From Candidatus Eiseniibacteriota bacterium (lineage in GTDB: Bacteria; Joyebacterota; Joyebacteria; Joyebacterales; Joyebacteraceae): a stretch of DNA of 9,644 nt. A program made the translations under genes and the position numbers. The stretch's first letter is position 1, and every line of letters starts with the position of its first letter. The notes under the pieces are model-generated. The model saw only the letters and a list, made by a program, of their open reading frames with translations, did not search any database and was not told the DNA's origin. The stretch is taken from positions 1 through 9,644 of the forward strand of contig DAOWCM010000066.1 of NCBI GenBank assembly GCA_030639555.1, given 5' to 3'. Positions 1 to 9,644 of the stretch are shown here, one piece after another.

Positions 1-816
1 CAGCACCTGCTGCACGCCGACGTGCCTGAGCGCCGACCCCGCAAGCACCGGTACCATGTCTCCCTTGACAGTTGCCTGCCTGATACCTTCGTATATCTCC
101 CGCTCCGGGAGTTCAGCCCCGCCCACGTACTTCTCCAGCAGCTCGTCGTCCGCCTCGGTGGCGCTCTCGACCAGGCACTCTCTGCGCTGTGTAGCCTCAT
201 CGAGAAACTCGGACGGGATATCCTCCTCGGTGAAGGTCGCGCCCTGTGCGGCCTCGTCGAACCTGAGCGCCTTCATCCGGATCAGATCGATGACTCCGCT
301 GAAGGCGTCACCCGCCCCTATCGGCATGGTCAGCGGCACGGGATTCGTTTTGAGCCTATCGATCATCATCGTCAATGCGTTCTCGAAGTCGGCCCCGACG
401 CGGTCCATCTTGTTGATGAACGCGATCTTCGGGATCCCGTAGTTCTCGGACTGCTTCCAGACCGTCTCGGACTGAGGCTCGACGCCCCCGACGCCGCAGA
501 ACACGGCGACAGAGCCGTCCAGCACCCTGAGAGAACGCTCTACCTCCATCGTGAAGTCCACGTGCCCCGGCGTATCGATGATGTTGATCCTGTGATCCAA
601 CCAGTGGCACGTTGTCGCGGCCGAGGTGATGGTGATGCCGCGCTGTCGCTCCTGCTCCATCCAGTCCATGGCAGCGGCGCCGTCGTGCACCTCGCCCATC
701 CGGTGAACCCTGCCGGTGTAGAACAGGATCCGCTCGGTGAGCGTGGTCTTCCCCGCATCGATGTGGGCCATGATGCCTATGTTCCTGACCCGCTCAAGCG
801 GACACTCGCGCGCCAT
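1..816 (-). CDS. fusA: Translation elongation factor G (3'-truncated by window edge)
   Basis: EF-G is the ribosomal GTPase that drives tRNA-mRNA translocation and, with RRF, ribosome recycling. The first 272 codons are visible, essentially the G domain (E. coli EF-G has about 704 residues); the rest is outside the window. The frame runs off the edge without a stop. The start MARECPLERVRNIGIM matches the family. GTPase motifs are G1 AHIDAGKT (17-24), switch I RGITI (59-63), G3 DTPGH (81-85), G4 NKMD (135-138) and G5 SAL (261-263). H85 is the catalytic switch II histidine. The ATG at 814-816 was chosen from homology. Its Shine-Dalgarno is weak: GAGG lies 3 nt away and GGGG 9 nt away. The same frame stays open upstream to another ATG at 904-906, which would add 30 basic, low-complexity residues. 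That ATG has no good ribosome site, so I reject the longer form. Confidence 0.97.
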   Translation of the reverse strand, partial: MARECPLERVRNIGIMAHIDAGKTTLTERILFYTGRVHRMGEVHDGAAAMDWMEQERQRGITITSAATTCHWLDHRINIIDTPGHVDFTMEVERSLRVLDGSVAVFCGVGGVEPQSETVWKQSENYGIPKIAFINKMDRVGADFENALTMMIDRLKTNPVPLTMPIGAGDAFSGVIDLIRMKALRFDEAAQGATFTEEDIPSEFLDEATQRRECLVESATEADDELLEKYVGGAELPEREIYEGIRQATVKGDMVPVLAGSALRHVGVQQVL

Positions 817-946
817 CTTCCTCTTCCCCGTTCCGGATCGCCTGGACGGCCTCGTAGGAGGAGAGATAACAGTCCGCTCGATCACACTGCCGTGTGTACC
901 GACCATCAGCGACTGCTGCAAGACTCCCCCCGTGACGGTCTGACCA
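817..946 (-). other. rpsG-fusA spacer (130 nt) with a small hairpin
   Basis: This is the longest non-coding stretch in the window. It contains a perfect 5-bp hairpin at 883-896 (CACAC, loop GGCA, GTGTG on the transcribed strand). No U-tract follows, so it is not a factor-independent terminator. No convincing -35/-10 pair is visible. The spacer may simply be the fusA leader, or a processing or translational-control segment. Confidence 0.4.
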
Positions 947-1417
947 CTACCACCTGTAGTGCGCCAGCGCCTTGTTGGCCTCGGCCATCCTGTGCGTGTC
1001 GTCTCTCTTCTTCATGGCCGCGCCTTCCTTCTTGAAGGCCGCCACGAACTCGCCCGCCAGCTTCTCGGCCATCGTGTGCTCAGAACGCTGACGCGCAAAC
1101 CCAATGAGCCAACGGAAGGCAAGCGCCGTGCGTCGCTCGGGCCTCACCTCGATCGGCACCTGGTAAGTGCTTCCCCCCACCCGCCTTGACTTCACCTCCA
1201 GCATCGGCTTCACATTGCTCACGGCCTTCTCGAACACCACGAGCGGATCTTCCTTGGTCCTCTCCGCGACGATATCCATCGCGGTGTAGAAGATTCTCTC
1301 GGCCGTGCTCTTCTTGCCGCCCGTCATCAGGTTGTTGATGAAGCGCGTTACGAGCTGGCTCCCCATCCTGGGATCTGGCTCGCGCTTCCTCTTCGGCACC
1401 TCGCGCCTTCTCGGCAT
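947..1417 (-). CDS. rpsG: 30S ribosomal protein S7
   Basis: S7 nucleates assembly of the 30S head by binding the 3' major domain of 16S rRNA, and it contacts mRNA and tRNA near the E site. The protein is complete at 156 residues, the common bacterial length without the C-terminal extension of E. coli K-12. The family signature covers residues 14-42, from PDPRMGSQLVTRFINNLM to GKKSTAERI. The RNA-binding hairpin segment is VKSRRVGGSTYQVPIEVRP (75-93). The C-terminus is HRMAEANKALAHYRW, typical for S7. The ATG start is preceded by AGGAGG at a 9-nt spacing and the stop is TAG. In E. coli S7 represses its own operon by binding the rpsL-rpsG spacer. The 81-nt spacer here could hold an equivalent site, but that is inference. 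Confidence 0.98.
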   Translation of the reverse strand: MPRRREVPKRKREPDPRMGSQLVTRFINNLMTGGKKSTAERIFYTAMDIVAERTKEDPLVVFEKAVSNVKPMLEVKSRRVGGSTYQVPIEVRPERRTALAFRWLIGFARQRSEHTMAEKLAGEFVAAFKKEGAAMKKRDDTHRMAEANKALAHYRW

Positions 1418-1426
1418 TTCGTTCTT

Positions 1427-1432
1427 CCTCCT
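1427..1432 (-). promoter_or_regulatory. Ribosome binding site of rpsG
   Basis: AGGAGG on the minus strand lies 9 nt upstream of the rpsG ATG, within the 81-nt spacer after rpsL. It supports independent initiation of rpsG and confirms the ATG at 1415-1417. Confidence 0.85.
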
Positions 1433-1443
1433 AAGGCTCAGGT

Positions 1444-1463
1444 CTCTCAGGGTGCTCCCAGAG
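1444..1463 (-). other. Possible imperfect hairpin in rpsL-rpsG spacer
   Basis: On the transcribed strand CTCT-GGG pairs with CCC-(TG bulge)-AGAG around an AGCA loop, giving about 7 base pairs with a 2-nt bulge. It begins about 35 nt after the rpsL stop and ends 11 nt before the rpsG ribosome binding site. In E. coli the equivalent spacer holds the S7 translational operator, so this is a candidate counterpart. The stem is short and may be chance; no U-tract follows, so it is not a terminator. Confidence 0.25.
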
Positions 1464-1498
1464 GGTTACAGCCTGCTCGACCCGACAGAGCTTGCTCG

Positions 1499-1870
1499 CT
1501 ACTTCGGCCTCTTAGTTCCGTACTTCGACCGCGACTGCTTTCTCCCGTCGACCCCGGACGCGTCCAGCGGTCCGCGGATGACGTGATAGCGCACGCCCGG
1601 AAGGTCCTTCACCCTGCCACCCCTGATAAGCACGACCGAGTGCTCCTGCAGGTTGTGCCCCTCACCGGGTATGTAGGCGGTGACGGAATCACCCTTCATC
1701 AGGCGGACCCTGGCGACCTTCCGAAGCGCCGAGTTCGGCTTCTTCGGGGTCGTGGTGTACACCCTCGTGCAGATGCCTCGCCTCTGGGGGTGACCCTGAA
1801 GAGCCCTTGCGGGCTTCTTCTTGATCTTCGGCTTCCGTCCGTGCTTGATCAGCTGGTTGATCGTCGGCAA
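1499..1870 (-). CDS. rpsL: 30S ribosomal protein S12, TTG start
   Basis: S12 sits at the 30S decoding centre and controls translational accuracy; it is the classical streptomycin-resistance target. The protein is 123 residues, the usual length, and complete. Core motifs are RGICTRVYTTTPKKPNSALR (31-50), GEGHNLQEHS (69-78) and RGGRVKDLPGVRYH (83-96), ending SRSKYGTKRPK. Lysines at 43 and 88, the positions where substitutions commonly give streptomycin resistance, are both wild type. D89, the aspartate that RimO methylthiolates in E. coli, is present. The start is TTG: no in-frame ATG or GTG lies upstream, AGGAGG sits 5 nt before it, and the following residues (PTINQLI) match the S12 N-terminus. 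The gene follows rpoC by 68 nt and precedes rpsG by 81 nt, and its stop is TAG. Confidence 0.98.
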   Translation of the reverse strand: MPTINQLIKHGRKPKIKKKPARALQGHPQRRGICTRVYTTTPKKPNSALRKVARVRLMKGDSVTAYIPGEGHNLQEHSVVLIRGGRVKDLPGVRYHVIRGPLDASGVDGRKQSRSKYGTKRPK

Positions 1871-1875
1871 TCCAT

Positions 1876-1881
1876 CCTCCT
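1876..1881 (-). promoter_or_regulatory. Ribosome binding site of rpsL
   Basis: AGGAGG on the minus strand ends 5 nt before the TTG start of rpsL. An out-of-frame ATG (1873-1875) directly abuts the site with zero spacing, too close for normal initiation. The spacing therefore supports TTG as the start. Confidence 0.85.
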
Positions 1882-1910
1882 CGACTCGTTGTCGCGTCGT
1901 CTCGTTCGGT

Positions 1911-1926
1911 CGCCCGAAAGAGGGCG
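1911..1926 (-). other. Small hairpin in rpoC-rpsL spacer
   Basis: CGCCC, a 6-nt loop (TCTTTC) and GGGCG form a perfect 5-bp stem in the 68-nt spacer between the rpoC TAG and the rpsL ribosome site. The sequence after it on the transcribed strand is ACCGAACG, with no T-run, so termination is unlikely. It could be an mRNA processing or stability element, or chance in GC-rich DNA. Confidence 0.3.
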
Positions 1927-1938
1927 CTCCTTAGGTAT

Positions 1939-6087
<4,149 letters not shown>

Positions 6088-6093
6088 CGACCT

Positions 6094-6100
6094 ACCTCCT
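6094..6100 (-). promoter_or_regulatory. Ribosome binding site of rpoC
   Basis: On the minus strand AGGAGGT is followed by 6 nt and then GTG. The site sits in the 22-nt gap after the rpoB TAG and decides the rpoC start. It shows that the longer upstream ATG frame, which overlaps rpoB, is not the real gene start. Confidence 0.9.
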
Positions 6101-6109
6101 CGACAAGAC

Positions 6110-9644
<3,535 letters not shown>

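Noticed and set aside
883..896. Terminator between rpsG and fusA
   Set aside because: The stem is 5 bp, not GC-rich enough, and has no downstream U-tract. The genes are a conserved operon pair.
22..1035. 337-residue plus-strand ORF opposite fusA and the rpsG 3' end
   Set aside because: It is antisense to the EF-G GTPase domain, which reads cleanly with all G motifs on the minus strand.
1911..1926. Terminator between rpoC and rpsL
   Set aside because: The hairpin has only 5 bp and no T-run follows on either strand, so read-through into rpsL is expected.

Overview
This window is a housekeeping expression operon read entirely on the minus strand. In transcription order, from high to low coordinates, it holds rpoB (5' end outside the window), rpoC, rpsL, rpsG and fusA (3' end outside the window). 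It is dense: rpoB and rpoC are 22 nt apart, rpoC and rpsL 68 nt, rpsL and rpsG 81 nt, and rpsG and fusA 130 nt. I see no internal promoter, no factor-independent terminator, no mobile element, CRISPR array, structural RNA gene or plus-strand gene. The many long plus-strand ORFs are shadows caused by GC-rich codon usage.

The organism is a GC-rich Gram-negative-type bacterium. RpoC carries an SI3-type insertion in the trigger loop, as in Proteobacteria and the Fibrobacteres-Chlorobi-Bacteroidetes (FCB) assemblage. RpoB has a charged middle insertion but lacks the later insertion found in E. coli, and several rifampicin-region residues (N, T and A at E. coli positions 509, 518 and 522) match what I remember of FCB-type RpoB. 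My best guess is a high-GC FCB-affiliated or candidate-phylum lineage (for example Gemmatimonadota, Eisenbacteria or Krumholzibacteria-like). This is inference from remembered alignments, not from a search. The order rpoBC-rpsL-rpsG-fusA joins the classical rpoBC and str operons, as in many bacteria outside the gamma-proteobacteria. No L7Ae/YbxF-type gene lies between rpoC and rpsL, unlike in many Firmicutes.

Functionally the genes couple transcription and translation machinery. Beta and beta-prime form the RNA polymerase catalytic core. S12 and S7 belong to the 30S decoding centre and head, and EF-G drives translocation. Translation signals are individually clear: rpoC starts at GTG and rpsL at TTG, each behind a strong Shine-Dalgarno sequence. 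rpsG starts at ATG with a good site, and fusA at ATG with a weaker one. All four visible stop codons are TAG.

I found no undescribed biological system here. The points worth a second look are small: a natural Glu at the RpoB position equivalent to E. coli D516, the uniform amber stops, the TTG start of rpsL with an ATG abutting its Shine-Dalgarno, an in-frame 30-codon open extension upstream of fusA, and possible structured leader regions before rpsG and fusA.
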